Shown here: positions 9,453 through 18,848 of the stretch, piece by piece | Numbering within the stretch: the stretch's first letter is position 1 | Layout: each line of letters opens with the position of its first letter | Assembly (NCBI GenBank): GCA_036897485.1 | Contig: JAYMTF010001627.1 | Span: 1-22,189 of the forward strand | Source of the DNA: Pelargonium nanum | Taxonomy: Eukaryota; Streptophyta; Magnoliopsida; Geraniales; Geraniaceae | Reading direction: 5' to 3' | Length of the DNA stretch: 22,189 bases | Notes under the pieces: model-generated | Seen by the model: the letters and a program-made list of their open reading frames with translations, nothing else | What the model was told of the DNA's origin: nothing | The model's database searches: none | Made by a program: the position numbers and the translations under genes

Positions 9453-10815
9453 ATGCGTGATAATATGGGATCTGTGCCTGGAGGGATAAGACCGCCGTTG
9501 AACGCTCCATCTTTTGGAAATCCATTTCATGAAGCTGGCTCAGGACTTATTAAGGGCGGATTAGGTGCATATGGAGAGAAAATATTTGGCTCTGGCTCTG
9601 ATTATGTACAAAGCAATGTAAGTTTCATAGACACAGTAAATTCATCAATGAAACCTAAAATAGGAGAGTGAAAGAAATGATTACCTCTGGCATGAGTGAA
9701 CTTGTCTTGCCCGATCCTAACTTTTGTATGCTTACAATCATGTGAAAGATTCTGACTTCTTCATGCATCTCTTATACATACTTTTATTTCGTGCCCACTT
9801 ATCATATGTATAATGATATCTCTTGATCTCTTGCTCAGTTGGCCTTTACTTGTCTGGTCTTTCATGTTCTGTGAAGGTGAAAATATTTAAATGCAAGCTT
9901 AATATTACTGTTCATATGATGGTGAACTGAGACCATTTCTGTCAACCCATTGAGCAGATAAGCAAGTACTTTTCTGATCCTCAGTACTACTTCCAAGTGA
10001 ATGATCATTATGTCTGGAACAAGCTGAAGATTGTTCTGCTTCCATTTCTGCACAGGGTGAGTATAAGTACGAACTGAAATGATCGTACTGGTAACAAAAT
10101 CAAGAAAATAATTCAGTAAGCATGTAATGTAAGTGGAGTGTTGTACTTTTATGACTGTAGGGGCATTGGACAAGGATAACAGAACCAGTCGGAGGCAGGC
10201 TCTCGTACAAACCTCCGGTTAGTGATATAAATGCTCCAGATTTATACATTCCATTCATGGCGTTTTCTACATACGTGGTTCTTGCTGGCATCTCATTGGG
10301 TCTTTCTGGGAAGTACGGAATCAAGCCTTAACAAGTTTAATCACTTCACTATCTATATTCAACATCTTTAATTTTACTATCAATGTATATAGCTGTATGT
10401 AAAGTTTTCAGTTTTGATTCATGTTAGGTTTAGCCCGGACGCTCTGAATTGGCACTTTGTGAAGGGAATGATGGGCTGGTTTCTCCAAGTGATGCTGCTG
10501 AAGGTATCGTTGCTTTCACTCGGGAGTGGTGAGGCGCCACTTCTGGACTTGGTAGCATATGCCGGGTACACTTTTGCAGGGATGTGCGTAGCTGTAATTG
10601 GGCGGATTATGTTAAACTACGCGTACTATTGCATCATGCTGTGGACATGTTTGTGCACCGGCTTCTTTCTGGTGAAGACTATGAAGCGAACTCTGTTCGC
10701 TGAGGCTAGGAGTTATGACTCGAACAAGCATCACTATCTCTTGCTTTGCATAGCTTTCGCACAGTTCCCGTTGATCTTCTGGCTCAGCAACACTGCTGGG
10801 AATTGGTTTTTCTGA
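9453..10815 (+). CDS. YIF1: Protein transport protein YIF1 (four coding exons)
   Basis: The coding exons are 9453-9617, 9958-10056, 10161-10312 and 10428-10815, joined by GT-AG introns, giving 267 residues, the usual plant YIF1 length. The N-terminus carries the cytosolic [20 protein letters not shown] segment, and residues 56-66 read [11 protein letters not shown]. The signatures [33 protein letters not shown] and [13 protein letters not shown] all match plant YIF1 from memory. The C-terminal half is strongly hydrophobic, consistent with five membrane passes, and ends [13 protein letters not shown]1 partners with Yip1-family proteins and Rab GTPases in ER-to-Golgi vesicle traffic (known for the family). 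The ATG at 9453 is the first in the exon, nine bases after the acceptor. The third intron splits a Lys codon (AA|G), which confirms the joint. Nothing is missing from the frame. Transcription probably starts near 6590, with a long leader intron. Confidence 0.95.
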
Positions 10816-11265
10816 ATCAACTCTATCCTCTACTGGATATCACCATATGGTTCTTGGTATTGTAATTGGTTTCTTGATTTGATTCTTTTATCATGTGTGT
10901 GTCCTGCATTGTTGGTTGCTGATATATTTGTTCAGCATACACCTCTTTTGCTTGGATATCACAATTGAATTCTTTCACACCCTAATTTGGGTTTTCATAT
11001 GTTGTTATGTAACGAAGAAACTAGTTATCTCATGAGTAATACAATTTCTTTCAAAATTGAACAGCTTGTTCTACTATATTTAAACCACATTCTTGTTTCT
11101 TTTTTTATTTATAATATTAGTTAAATTCTTGTAAAGCTATACAAAAAAAGCAATTACAGTGTACTTATTGAATGAACTATGTATAGAAAATCAATTTTTA
11201 CTCATTCATTAATCATTACATTTATATGCTTCTTTCAAATGATAATGTCTCGAGTCTATTTTTTC
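10816..11265 (+). other. YIF1 3' UTR and short intergenic gap
   Basis: The T-rich segment after the YIF1 stop is typical of a plant 3' UTR. The first 200-300 bases probably belong to the transcript. No separate gene is visible. Confidence 0.5.
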
Positions 11266-11281
11266 AAAAAAAAAAAAAAAA
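11266..11281. repeat. Poly(A) run
   Basis: Sixteen A residues immediately precede the broken FRF-type copy. It lies on the 5' side of that copy, so it is not a retrocopy tail in that orientation. Confidence 0.8.
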
Positions 11282-11295
11282 CTTTTAGTTGGTAA

Positions 11296-11935
11296 ATGCA
11301 TTTCATAAAAGAAGAGATGGTTCATGAACTAATCGGTAATCTTGAACCTTACGTCGAATGGAGTTTGATTCTGAAGAGAACGTCACAGAGTACTACGTTG
11401 CATATGCTAAGCGCGTGGGATTCATCATTCGTGTTGGTAATTGTCATCGTTCTGGTGGCGATGGATTTGTTACTTTTAGTCGTAGGTTTCTTTTCAATAA
11501 TTCTTAACATACCAATTAACAATATTTTAAATAGTTAGATCAACCCAAACTAATATCATGACCCAATGTTTCTCTCCTCCATATGAGGAGCAGGAACTCC
11601 CCATATTTCTCTCCACCTTGTTCAATGCATGTCTTCAGTTTAGTGGCAGCAGCAAATACTGGAAAGTGGAAATAGTAATCATCTGGTTATAAACCATCTG
11701 TTTTACGTACATAGTGTTAATGCCATACTCTTTGCCTGTACAGGATGAGAAAGATATAAAAAATCGCGAGCTATCCGTAGAGCTTCATCATGCAAATCAA
11801 GAATTAGCAAAGTGCCAGAAGCAACTGGAGATGGTTTTGCAGAATATAGAACAGCACACAAGCCACCTTAACAAAAGTGTTCAAGACATGGTGGAGAATA
11901 TAAAAGAGGTTGAAGCTGATGACAACGAACAATGA
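11296..11935 (+). pseudogene. Broken FRF-type (FAR1-related, transposase-less) gene copy
   Basis: The first part reads to NLEPYV at 11338-11355. The frame then slips by one base, because two bases stand where the Gly codon of EPYVGMEF should be. A second frame from 11358 continues MEFDSEENVTEYYVAYAKRV and GFIIRVGNCHRSGGDGF, then stops near 11510. The half of the FAR1 domain carrying the zinc-binding Cys and His residues is absent. At 11744, directly after the acceptor TGTACAG, an intact exon encodes 63 residues starting DEKDIKNRELSVEL and containing QKQLEMVLQNIEQHTSHLNK, a coiled coil ending at a TGA at 11933-11935. Both parts align with the intact minus-strand gene at 18849-20551, including the exon boundary. 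I infer a duplicate that lost part of exon 1 and then decayed. The coiled-coil exon alone remains open. Confidence 0.85.
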
Positions 11936-11939
11936 TAAT

Positions 11940-12290
11940 CTTACCATGAAACCTGTGTGCATCTCTACAACCCTTTACTTTTCCGACTCTGTATACTGAT
12001 ATCATGATTTGTTCGATGAAAACCTAATTGACAACTTGTAGGTATTTTGGTTCTGGATGGTAGGAAACATTGTTTAAAACATCAAGAGAACCATGTTTAC
12101 AAGAAACAGCTACTTCATGCATACATCTTTTAGATATAGATAGCTACGAAGATAAATTTGATGATCTCATATGTAGATAACTTGTGGAAACTGAAAAGTG
12201 GTAGAAATTGTGCAAGAAAGTAGTTTGGTGTAAATGTAAACTATACACACTATGCAAGATTATGAATCTGTTACACGACATGATCTACCT
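11940..12290. other. Intergenic, nothing recognised
   Basis: AT-rich DNA between the FRF-type relic and the tandem repeats. Around 12230-12280 there is a weak, diverged match to the 150-bp repeat that follows (CACACTATGCAAGATTATGA), possibly a third older unit. Confidence 0.4.
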
Positions 12291-12592
12291 AAACCGGATC
12301 ATCTCATATCCATAGTTGGTAACTTTAACAAAGTGCTAGACAATGTGTAAGAAACTAGACTTGCTTACATTCATGTGCACTACGCAACATCATGAATCTG
12401 ATATGTCCAACAAGTTCTGTTCATTGCATGATTCTAGACTCAAACCGGATAATCTCATCTATAGTAGGTAACTTTAACAAAGTGCTAGACAATGTGTAAG
12501 AAACTAGACGTGCTTACATTCATGTGCACTACGCAACATCATGATTCTGATATGCTCGACAATTTCTGTTCATTGCACGATTCTAGACTCAA
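12291..12592. repeat. 150-bp tandem duplication, two units
   Basis: Units start at about 12291 and 12442 (AAACCGGAT) with a period of 149-151 bp. Shared stretches include GGTAACTTTAACAAAGTGCT, AGACAATGTGTAAGAAACTA, TTCATGTGCACTACGCAACA and TCTGTTCATTGCA. Identity is very high, implying a recent event. No reading frame is conserved. Confidence 0.9.
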
Positions 12593-12602
12593 CCATGTAA
12601 AC

Positions 12603-13030
12603 TAGTGACTAAAGATACGTTCTAGATCATACCAGATACTATATAGAGCATATTTCTCAAATAACATTTACGATAAACTAGTGATTCAGAGCATTACAAA
12701 TAGGCTACCTAGACCCGAAGTGAACACCTAAACTTGCCATATTAGGCATGCCAAGAATCAATGTGATCTACAATAATGTCGAACTCACAAACCCATCATC
12801 CGAATCTGTAAAATAGTGACTAGAGACACGTTCTAGGTCATACCGGATACTAAAGAACTCATCAAATCAGCATCTTTCTCAAATAACATTTACAATAAAC
12901 TAGTGATTCAGAGCATTATAGATAGGCTACCTAGAGCCATAGCGAACACCTAAACTTTCCATATTAGGCATGCCAAGAATCAATGCAATCTACTATAATG
13001 CCAAACTCATAAACCCGTCATCCAAATCTG
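12603..13030. repeat. 211-bp tandem duplication, two units
   Basis: Units start near 12603 and 12814. Both contain TCTCAAATAACATTTAC, AAACTAGTGATTCAGAGCAT, ATAGGCTACCTAGA and CATATTAGGCATGCCAAGAA. They are more diverged than the adjacent 150-bp pair. They lie directly beyond the 3' end of the MEE60-like gene (minus strand), and the unit nearest the gene may be part of its 3' UTR. Confidence 0.9.
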
Positions 13031-13165
13031 CCCAAATATCATTTCTATGAAGAAAATTTGAAGCTCAATTCACCACCTACAACTCAACTAGTCATTGATA
13101 AACAAACTTTTCAGAGCATAAGATACACATTCACATTGAAATTCAAGAAACATAGGTCTAGTAGT

Positions 13166-13942
13166 TCAGTGCAAAAAAGCATATATAGCAGTAGAAATAT
13201 AAACCACAAGAGCAGTAGAGACCAGAGTCACCAGAGCAGCAACAGCATGAACAGCTGATTTGCTCCCACAAGACAGCATCCCCAGCCTGATCTGTATAAC
13301 ATTAACCATGGACAGCATCAAAAACAAACAACCCATCACAGATCCAACAGCAGACCCCATCATCCCAAACCTCAAAACCTTCAAATTAATGTGGGCTCTG
13401 AAGGCTTCATCAACATCCTTGCTGTTGAGCAAGTTGATGGCCAGCTTCAGACCCTGAGCCACCAGAGACGAAAACAGAAAGAAACTAAAAGAGACAACCT
13501 CGAACACAAGCAGCTTCTTGACCACATCGATACCTGCGTCGCAGGCTGTCCGGTTCTCGAGGCTGCGCTGTCCGGGGGTGGTGAGGGAGAGACCCACGAA
13601 GACGGCGATGGTGAAGAGCGAGTTGACGTTGACCAGGCCGTCGAGGGCGGTGACGTGGACGCTGGTGGTGGCGGAGGAAGAGAAGCTTGTGTTCTGGTTG
13701 TTGTTGCGGCTCAAGTAGCTATCTTTTGGGTACTGCTCAGATCTGTGAAGAGAGATGAGAAAATGGTGTTAATGGGTTGATTTGGGAAGTGAAACCCAGA
13801 AAAATTTCAGCAATGTGATGAGGAATTGAAGCTCCGACAATGGAGATCCTCTGCATCTCCTATACACAAAATCTTAAAGATGCGATTTTTAATACAGAAA
13901 AGAGGAGTTAAAAGAGAAAGAAGGAGAGACATACTCTTCCAT
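13166..13942 (-). CDS. MEE60: MEE60-like four-pass membrane protein (two exons)
   Basis: Exon 1 supplies eight coding bases (13942-13935), ATGGAAGA, before a GTATGT donor. The acceptor CTTCACAG joins to 13742, and the frame runs to a TGA at 13166, giving 194 residues. The N-terminus is polar (to residue 30). The signature VTALDGLVNVNSLFTIAVFV begins at residue 33. Four hydrophobic spans lie at roughly 43-57, 81-99, 128-150 and 166-192. CGS at 161-163 sits before the last span. From memory this resembles Arabidopsis MEE60 (maternal effect embryo arrest 60), a plant-specific membrane protein whose biochemical role I do not know. The name is family-level. The paralogue at 15222-16376 is divergently oriented, and a relic lies at 17543-17990. 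The leader is CT-rich in sense orientation (GA repeat at 14033-14046 on the plus strand), common in plant 5' UTRs. Confidence 0.85.
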
Positions 13943-14032
13943 GGCTCAGTATTGAGATGGGTTTGTGATTTTCTTGAGAAATGGATGATTTTTGTATAAT
14001 TGCTTGCAGAGTTTTAAGTTTGTTACTTGGAA

Positions 14033-14046
14033 GAGAGAGAGAGAGA
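14033..14046. repeat. GA repeat in the 5' UTR of the MEE60-like gene
   Basis: A short (GA)n run, read as (CT)n in the sense of the minus-strand gene. CT-rich leaders are common near plant transcription starts. Confidence 0.7.
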
Positions 14047-14099
14047 CAGACAGAGACAGAGGAAGAAGGTGGGAGATGCTTTGCTTTTTGTGTAATTGC

Positions 14100-15049
14100 T
14101 ATGCCTTTTTTCTTACCTTTTGTAGATTTTTTTATTATATTTTCAAGGACTAGTTGAAGAAAACAGGTTAGGTTTTATTTTCAAAGTAGCTCCTAGTCAA
14201 TGTGTACCTTGTTCGGTAATGAACTATTTTTAAGTTTTGTACTTGCAATTTGGATCCAAATCCACAAGCTTTTTGATTCGATCTAATTTGACAATTTTTT
14301 AACTCGAGTTAGTTCTTATAAAACATTATATTTTTAATTGAATTTGAATGTGTCTTTATAAATTTGAATCTAATTCAAAATTTAAATTGTCATTTCTAGA
14401 CTATCGTACGCAATATCGCCAAAATATTCTTTATGCCCTTACTTAATGCTTGAAGCTAATATATACATGATGAAACATAAGAATCCAGCTTAGCCTGTTC
14501 TCACGTTCGAGTTTTATGTAATGCAGTTGCGTTAAAATTTGGCAGGAAATTGTTTACTGCTATTGTGATCCTTAGTACGAATACGGAATAGTCTGAGTGT
14601 GATATGTCTTACATGTGTTCATCTCGTACTAATCGCATATCCGAACACTCGTACTAATCGCATATCCGTTTTAGCTATCTCATGGTTAAGGTTGAAACTA
14701 GATGGTGTGTACTCCAAAACTTGTTACTATCTCATTAATTAGCTAGACTTGTAATTGCATTAATTTTCAAAAATCCAATTTCATTCTAATGGATAACACC
14801 AAAAAGGACGTTTCCAGAGCCAATAATGTAACGAAATACGACCTCTACGACAGGTCGTTTTGGATGTGAAAAGAGTCAACAGTTTCATGCCATGAGACCG
14901 TACGTACTTCGTAGCTGGTATTGGTGTGTAATTCTATTTTTGGCAATAATGCTTCCAAGAGACTCGATGATAGTTGAATCATCTGAGGCCATATTTTGTA
15001 CCTGTTATTGACCATTAATAAAACAGAGGACTCTGTTTCTCTTCCCCCA
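14100..15049. promoter_or_regulatory. Divergent promoter region between two paralogues
   Basis: About 950 bp separate the MEE60-like gene (minus) from its paralogue (plus). A TATA-like AAAATATAATAA, read on the minus strand, lies near 14130-14144 and could serve the minus gene. A good TATA box for the plus gene is at 15050. I see no gene between them. The 77-codon minus frame at 14845-15078 overlaps the plus TATA box and has no domain. Confidence 0.5.
14623..14668. repeat. 21-bp direct repeat, period 25
   Basis: CTCGTACTAATCGCATATCC plus G occurs at 14623-14643 and identically at 14648-14668 with four bases between. It lies in the middle of the divergent promoter region and could be a duplicated binding site, but no factor is recognised. 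Confidence 0.85.
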
Positions 15050-15057
15050 TATAAAAT
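15050..15057 (+). promoter_or_regulatory. TATA box of the second MEE60-like gene
   Basis: TATAAAAT lies within CCCATATAAAATACC, followed about 30 bp later by a CT-rich leader (CTCTCTCTTATCTTCTC). This is the clearest core promoter in the window. The expected start is near 15080, leaving a leader of about 140 bases before the ATG at 15222. Confidence 0.75.
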
Positions 15058-15221
15058 ACCTCTCTGTTTTCTTTCCATCTTTTTGCTTCTTCCAATTCTC
15101 AGCTCTCTCTCTTATCTTCTCAAGAACACAGATCCATCTTTTGCTTACAAGAACACCCCAAATTCTCACTTTCTCTCAAATTCAACAATTCTGAATCTGA
15201 ATCTACAGCATTCTCTCCGTA

Positions 15222-16376
15222 ATGGTATTGCCTCGCGACCACAACGCCCAATCCTCCTCAACGGTAATGACTCGTAGGCTCCATCTGGATCTTGATATAA
15301 AAGGAACAACATTTATAATCCGTCTTGATACAGTTTTGTCTGATATTGTGTTCCGTGCTGCTTAGGATTCAGATGAAGAGGATACTCACCGGAAACGGCT
15401 ACTGCAAACGCCACAGCCACCTCCACCACCACCACTTCCACCACCACTAAGGCCTATGCCACCAGTACCTGTGGGCGAACCAGAAATTCAACAGGAACGT
15501 CCAGAACCAGTACAACATGCTTTCAGGTTTGTTCACTTCTTCAAATTTCACATCTAATGATTTATCAGACATAACAGCTAATTGCAATTTTCTCAGGGAT
15601 TTGGAGAATCAAATGGGAGAACAACAAGAACATATTGCCAGGTCTCTCTCTCCATTTGACCAAATTTAGTTCATTTTTAAGAGAGAAAATGACTTACCCA
15701 CGTATATAGACGACTGTAATTGTCTTCCACTTTTCATCATCTTCGGGGATTTGTTGCGAAAGAAAATGACTGACCCACTTATATAGCTTTGCTTGATTTC
15801 ATCAGGAATTTGGGGCATGTACAGGCTGAAATTAGAAATGTAACAAGGCAGGTTCTTGAAGCAGTAGATGCTCACCAAAAGGCACTGGACGATCTGGTAA
15901 ACGTGAACTCACTCTTCACCATAGCCACGTTTGTGGGGCTATCCGTCGCCCAACCTGGCGAGCGCAGCCTGGAGGACCGTGCAGATTGCGAACCAGACAA
16001 CGAGATGGGCAAGAGGCTGGTTGTGTCTGAAGTGGTAGCCTTTTCTTTCTTCCTGTTGTCGAGCCTGGTGGCCAAGACGCTCAAGGTCCACCTCAACATC
16101 TACAGGGAACGAGACTTCAAGGATATTCGCCTCAAGGTCGTCAGGGGAGTGATGCTGTTGTTGTCCGCCTGGGGATCCATACTAGGTTGCATCTTCTTGA
16201 CCACTTCCATGGTCGAGGTGATTCAGATTAAGGTGGGGAGGCTATCCTGCGGGAGCATGTATGCTTACCGGGCAGTAGGAGCATTGCTTGGCATCGTGCT
16301 TGTTGGCTTGGGGATTTACGTGCCCTTCATGATGCATGCCATCTACATTTCCATGAAACAAGTTTATCCTTCTTAA
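15222..16376 (+). CDS. MEE60-like membrane protein with Pro-rich N-terminus (four exons)
   Basis: The exons are 15222-15263, 15366-15526, 15597-15641 and 15806-16376, all with GT-AG introns. They give 272 residues. Two Arg codons split AG|G across introns, which fixes the joints. The N-terminal part is acidic (DSDEED) and then has a poly-proline stretch at about residues 30-41 (PQPPPPPPLPPPLRP). A polar helical region follows (LENQMGEQQEHIA, then EIRNVTRQVLEAVDAHQKAL), probably coiled coil. The membrane core starts at DLVNVNSLFTIATFVGLS, about residue 112, with four hydrophobic spans near 117-131, 153-171, 195-220 and 237-262, and CGS before the last. The core is clearly paralogous to the minus-strand gene at 13166-13942, but this protein is 78 residues longer and has more exons. 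The function is unknown to me. The proline stretch may bind SH3- or profilin-type partners (inference). Confidence 0.85.
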
Positions 16377-16599
16377 CTTGTAGTATATATAATATGAACT
16401 TTTAGTCTACTTTCGGATAACCTATTGGTCATATATGCATAGCAATGTGTATGTACACATACAGAGAATACGATAATTGTGAATATGAATTATGACTCAA
16501 TACTTAAGAAGCTCTGGCTGAATCAATCTTTATATGATATCACACAATAGAAATGAAAAGAATAGATCGATGAAGATACAGACTTTTCTGATAATTTGC

Positions 16600-17190
16600 A
16601 GAATCACAATAATTGATGGAACTGTTAGACTAAAGAGTTCCATGTAAGAGAGGAAGAATTGGATAAAATGCATCTTTTACAGGACGACTCAAGCAAAACC
16701 TTAAACCACTCCTCTTTGGATTAAAAACTAAAAATATATTCTGTTTTCTACTATATATTTCACTATTCTTTTCTCTGCATTTATTTAGTTTCCTCGCATT
16801 TTCTTTTCCATAAAACTAAAACCTGATGAAATGATCATAACTTCAAGACAAGTAATCAGACTATACTAGAGAAATATTGAGACTTTCATATACAGAAATG
16901 AAGAGAATGAACTTATTCACGAGTTATTAAACATACATCTTATAAATAGATAAAGAATTAGCTTAGTTTTTTCAATGCAATTGATGGCAGAATAAAGAGT
17001 TGCATGTAAGAGAGAAAAAAAACTAGGGTTGAAGCATTTTTTTACAACACTCGATAAAATCCAAACCTTTTGGAGCAAAAGGACGTTATCTAGTACATCG
17101 TTATTCTTTTCTCTGCGTTCACTTGAACTTCCCCCTAACATTATCTTTTCCATAAAACTGAAAGTAAACACAATGATCATATATCTGTGA
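16600..17190. repeat. Diverged tandem duplication downstream of the second MEE60-like gene
   Basis: A block at about 16600-16850 recurs at about 16970-17190, offset 330-362 bp with small indels. Matched pieces include AAAGAGTT(C/G)CATGTAAGAG, ATTCTTTTCTCTGC, CTTTTCCATAAAACT and AATGATCATA. Neither copy carries a meaningful frame. The 141-codon minus frame at 16917-17342 overlaps the second copy and is not supported. Confidence 0.75.
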
Positions 17191-17542
17191 GGACATTGAG
17201 GAGACAAAGGATAAATGTGATGCACGTACACGTCTTGATGAACGCATGTGAGTAACTTAAATTGTAAGATTATAGCGCATATAATTCTTTGCTCTCCAGT
17301 TAACATGCAATTCTCTTTTTTCTTATTTATAAATGGAAGCATGCATAGTGGCTACTTCAGGAGGAGAACAAATACTGCCTAGTGATGGATTACCCAAGAT
17401 CATCTCTCCTTAAACTTTTCTTTCTTTATTAATTTTATTTTTTGTTTGCACGGAGTTAAATAACTTGTGTTGATTTTTCATGTATTTTTGTTCCAGTGCC
17501 AATAAAAAATGAGTTAAGAAGAAAATAAATGAGACAATAATA

Positions 17543-17990
17543 GACTCACCCCAGAGTGTTAGAGCAATAGGTGTATCCATCGGGTTATGCATGGCTGAAT
17601 CCGAGAGCAAAAGCCTTAAGAGCCCAAAGGAATCCCAAACTGACGCTTACACGGCCAAGAATCTCGTTATATCTGAAGTTGTATCATTTGCATTCTTCCT
17701 CCTCTCAAGCCTTGTCGCTAAGATAACCAGGACACATCTCAGAATATATGAGAAAGATATTTGAGGACTTCTGGTCCAAGCATTTTAGGTGCACAACGAT
17801 GCTGTCGGCAGCTTGGAGATCCATTCTGGCTTGTGTTCATCTGACAATTTCCATGGTTTGTGTCATCCAGATCAAACTGAGGAAGGCTATCCTGTGGCAG
17901 CATACACACACCTACCATGCTGCAAGATCACTAATAGCCATTGTTGTGTATGAGTGTATCGGTAACCAAGCAGGCTATATATGTTTCTAG
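17543..17990 (+). pseudogene. Decayed third MEE60-like paralogue
   Basis: A frame from about 17564 reads GLCMAESESKSL, then NLVISEVVSFAFFLLSSLVA and KITRTHLRIYEKDI before a TGA near 17762. It aligns with residues 132 onward of the neighbour at 15222-16376, including SEVV-FFLLSSLVAK. The similarity continues in another frame with MLSAAWRSILACVHLTISMV and CVIQIKL, then shifts again where neighbouring genes have RLSCGS (nucleotides GGCTATCCTGTGGCAGCAT). The N-terminal exons with the Pro-rich and coiled-coil parts are missing, and the last span is degraded. With a stop, at least two frameshifts and no start, it cannot make the family protein. Confidence 0.85.
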
Positions 17991-17999
17991 GAAGAAAAA

Positions 18000-18420
18000 A
18001 GATATAGTACAAGATTATATTTAGTTAAGCACAAATCGGTAACAACAATTAAAGCAAATATAGAAATATCAAAGCATTAAATAACATCTATAACTATAAG
18101 CAATCATTTTAAATTTTCTACATATTGTACTTCAATTATCATGTGTTCAGGACAAATTAATAAAAGTATACAATAAAGGTTTTTTAAGAAGTTCCTTTAC
18201 CTTCTCCAAAGCTTATTTTTCTCCTTGTGAATTGTGATCAACTGGCATGAATTGAACCTGCATAAATTTTGAGTTTCATGCATATATTGCTTAGTAAATT
18301 CTGGTCAGTCAAAACAACTGGCCACCAAAGATTGTATATCACTCGAGACTTTACTTGAGGCACGGTAGGATTAAAATCCAAATGAAATGAAAAAAATGTA
18401 CCTAACCCAAGAAATGAGAA
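18000..18420. other. Intergenic, nothing recognised
   Basis: AT-rich DNA between the MEE60-like relic and the repeats beyond the FRF-type gene. The minus frame at 18238-18495 has no domain. Confidence 0.4.
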
Positions 18421-18422
18421 AT

Positions 18423-18746
18423 CCGAAATAGATCCACATAAAAATTCAATAATTCTCAAAAGTACACAACAATCCTTTTTCTTCTCTCTTGACACAACTC
18501 AAGATGGCAAAAGTTTTGTAACACCCAACTACCTTCAGGTGACTTAAGCTGGACCATCTCACAAATTCTAAAAGCTTACATAATACGAAATAGACGCACA
18601 TAATATGTCAATAATATCTCAAAAGCACACAACAAGCCTCTTTCTGCTCTCACATGACTCAAGACTGCAAAAGTTTCGTAACACCTAACTACCTTCAAGT
18701 AAGTTAAGCTAGATCACCTCGCTAATTCTAAATACTTCTCTCCTTT
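18423..18746. repeat. 162-bp tandem duplication downstream of the FRF-type gene
   Basis: Units begin near 18423 and 18585 (CGAAATAGA). Shared stretches are TCTCAAAAG(T/C)ACACAACAA, GACTCAAGA-like sequence, GCAAAAGTTT(T/C)GTAACACC and AACTACCTTCA. It starts about 100 bases past the stop of the minus-strand FRF-type gene, so the proximal unit may lie in its 3' UTR. Confidence 0.85.
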
Positions 18747-18848
18747 GTTCTCTTTGCTTTTTCCCCCTAGATACACGAAAATTTACAGTCTACAAATAGC
18801 ACATCAAATAAAAAGTACAGGTCAAACAAAACTTGACAGCACAACAAG

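Noticed and set aside
13391..13780. 129-codon plus-strand ORF, and the shorter one at 13518-13718
   Set aside because: Antisense shadows of the MEE60-like coding exon, which has clear family sequence and splice sites.
14996..15277. 93-codon plus ORF reaching the second MEE60-like gene
   Set aside because: It begins upstream of the TATA box at 15050 and is out of frame with the supported start at 15222.
16917..17342. 141-codon minus-strand ORF
   Set aside because: It lies over one copy of a non-coding duplicated block whose other copy does not keep the frame.
17361..17395. GGAGAACAAATACTGCCTAG resembling exon 3 of the upstream MEE60-like gene
   Set aside because: The match to GGGAGAACAACAAGAACATA is short with gaps, too weak to extend the pseudogene leftward, though the position would fit.
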